Part shown: piece after piece, positions 5,006 to 5,526 of the stretch
Layout of the letters: each line of letters opens with the position of its first letter
How positions within the stretch are numbered: position 1 is the stretch's first letter
From: Ktedonobacter racemifer
GTDB lineage: Bacteria; Chloroflexota; DTOL01; JACQYG01
Assembly (NCBI GenBank): GCA_020723545.1
Contig: DYIS01000188.1
Span: 1-5,526, forward strand
DNA length: 5,526 bases
Direction: 5' to 3'
The notes under the pieces: generated by a model
Database searches by the model: none
The model's input: the letters and a program-made list of their open reading frames with translations, nothing else
What the model was told of the DNA's origin: nothing
Made by a program: the position numbers and the translations under genes

Positions 5006-5526
5006 CTACGCCCACGGGGCATGTTTGCCGCGGTTCACGAAGAGGCGCTGGGCGGTGCCGACGTAGCGAGGCAGGTTCTTCCAGGTATCCGGGCGCAGGG
5101 CCTTCTGGAGCACCCGGCTCGGGCGCAGGTAGAAGCGCCGGTAGGCCTCGTGCCACTTGCGCTCCACCAGCTCCGCGGTCACAGTGCCGATCTCGAAGCG
5201 GGCCCGGTCGTCGTGGATGGCGTAGTCGGACCAGTCCAGGCTGAAAAGGCGCCCGTCCTTCTTGACGATGTCGTATAGCTCAGTTCCGGGAAACGGCGCG
5301 GTGATCATGAAGTTGGCCATCTCCGGGTCCAGCTCCAGGGCCAGGTCGATGGTATCATCCATGGTCTGGGCGGTCTCGCCCGGGAGGCCGAACATGAAGA
5401 AGCCCATGGTGGCCAGGCCCGCCTTCTTGGCATTGCGGAAGGCTGAGCGCACGTCGTCGATGGTCTGGTGTTTCTTGATGGAATCCAGTATCGCCTGGTT
5501 GCCGCTCTCCACCCCGAACCCCACCC
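5006..5526 (-). CDS. Radical SAM protein, C-terminal part (5' end outside window)
   Basis: Only the last 172 residues are visible and the frame is open to the right edge; the apparent first codon, GTG at 5524, is internal. The visible part opens with GFGVESGNQAIL and goes on to FFMFGLPGET (about 42-51), the two classic segments of the second half of a radical SAM barrel in the B12-binding/MiaB-like architecture. The sequence AFRNAKKAGLATMGF between them fits the same fold. The tail includes TAPFPGTELYD (about 74-84) and YRRFYLRPSRVLQKAL (about 129-144), typical of the cobalamin-binding radical SAM group. The CxxxCxxC cluster motif and any B12-binding domain would lie beyond the window, so the reaction and substrate cannot be stated. 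The gene stops at TAG 5006-5008, about 130 nt before the methyltransferase start. Confidence 0.88.
   Translation of the reverse strand, partial: VGFGVESGNQAILDSIKKHQTIDDVRSAFRNAKKAGLATMGFFMFGLPGETAQTMDDTIDLALELDPEMANFMITAPFPGTELYDIVKKDGRLFSLDWSDYAIHDDRARFEIGTVTAELVERKWHEAYRRFYLRPSRVLQKALRPDTWKNLPRYVGTAQRLFVNRGKHAPWA

Overview
This is a bacterial window from a GC-rich genome in which every gene I can support lies on the minus strand, so it is read from right to left. It looks like ordinary chromosome and shows no phage, plasmid or transposase genes. I cannot fix the phylum. Tight ABC/GldG/DUF4340 operons, GTG starts, a Pro/Thr/Ser-rich secreted tail and mosaic palindromic repeats between genes would suit Chloroflexota, Desulfobacterota or a related candidate lineage. 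That is an impression, not a determination.

Layout: (1) 5006-5526 is the C-terminal part of a radical SAM protein that runs off the right edge. (2) About 4875-5005 is a gene-free patch of mosaic repeats: two copies of a doubled GGTAGCA heptamer around a 57-bp imperfect palindrome, then four degenerate AATC heptamers. (3) 4116-4874 is a class I SAM-dependent methyltransferase of the HWWF type. (4) About 3996-4115 is a spacer with a good sigma70-like promoter (TTGACA, 18 nt, TATATT) and a strong Shine-Dalgarno. (5) 3995 down to 141 is a compact four-gene operon: ABC ATPase, ABC-2 permease, GldG-like membrane-anchored auxiliary protein, and a DUF4340 protein. (6) 1-140 has no gene; it holds a nested palindrome directly downstream of the operon.

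The operon encodes a GldA/GldF/GldG-like ABC complex. The ATPase drives the six-helix permease. The GldG-like protein and the DUF4340 protein both put most of their mass outside the membrane. The gaps are short: 39 nt, then 0 nt (TAGATG), then 6 nt with a Shine-Dalgarno that contains the previous stop codon. This implies coupled expression. The substrate is unknown; GldFG is linked to gliding in Bacteroidetes, but the family is common in non-gliding bacteria.

The least ordinary signal is in the non-coding DNA. The palindromes at 27-121 and 4894-4950 differ in sequence but share one design: three 9-nt units per arm, close to CRCWGAKNN, with ends reading ACCRCAGA. One of them has a perfect 17-bp hairpin at its centre. 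They look like members of one dispersed repeat superfamily, and one has apparently replaced the 5' flank of the methyltransferase gene.
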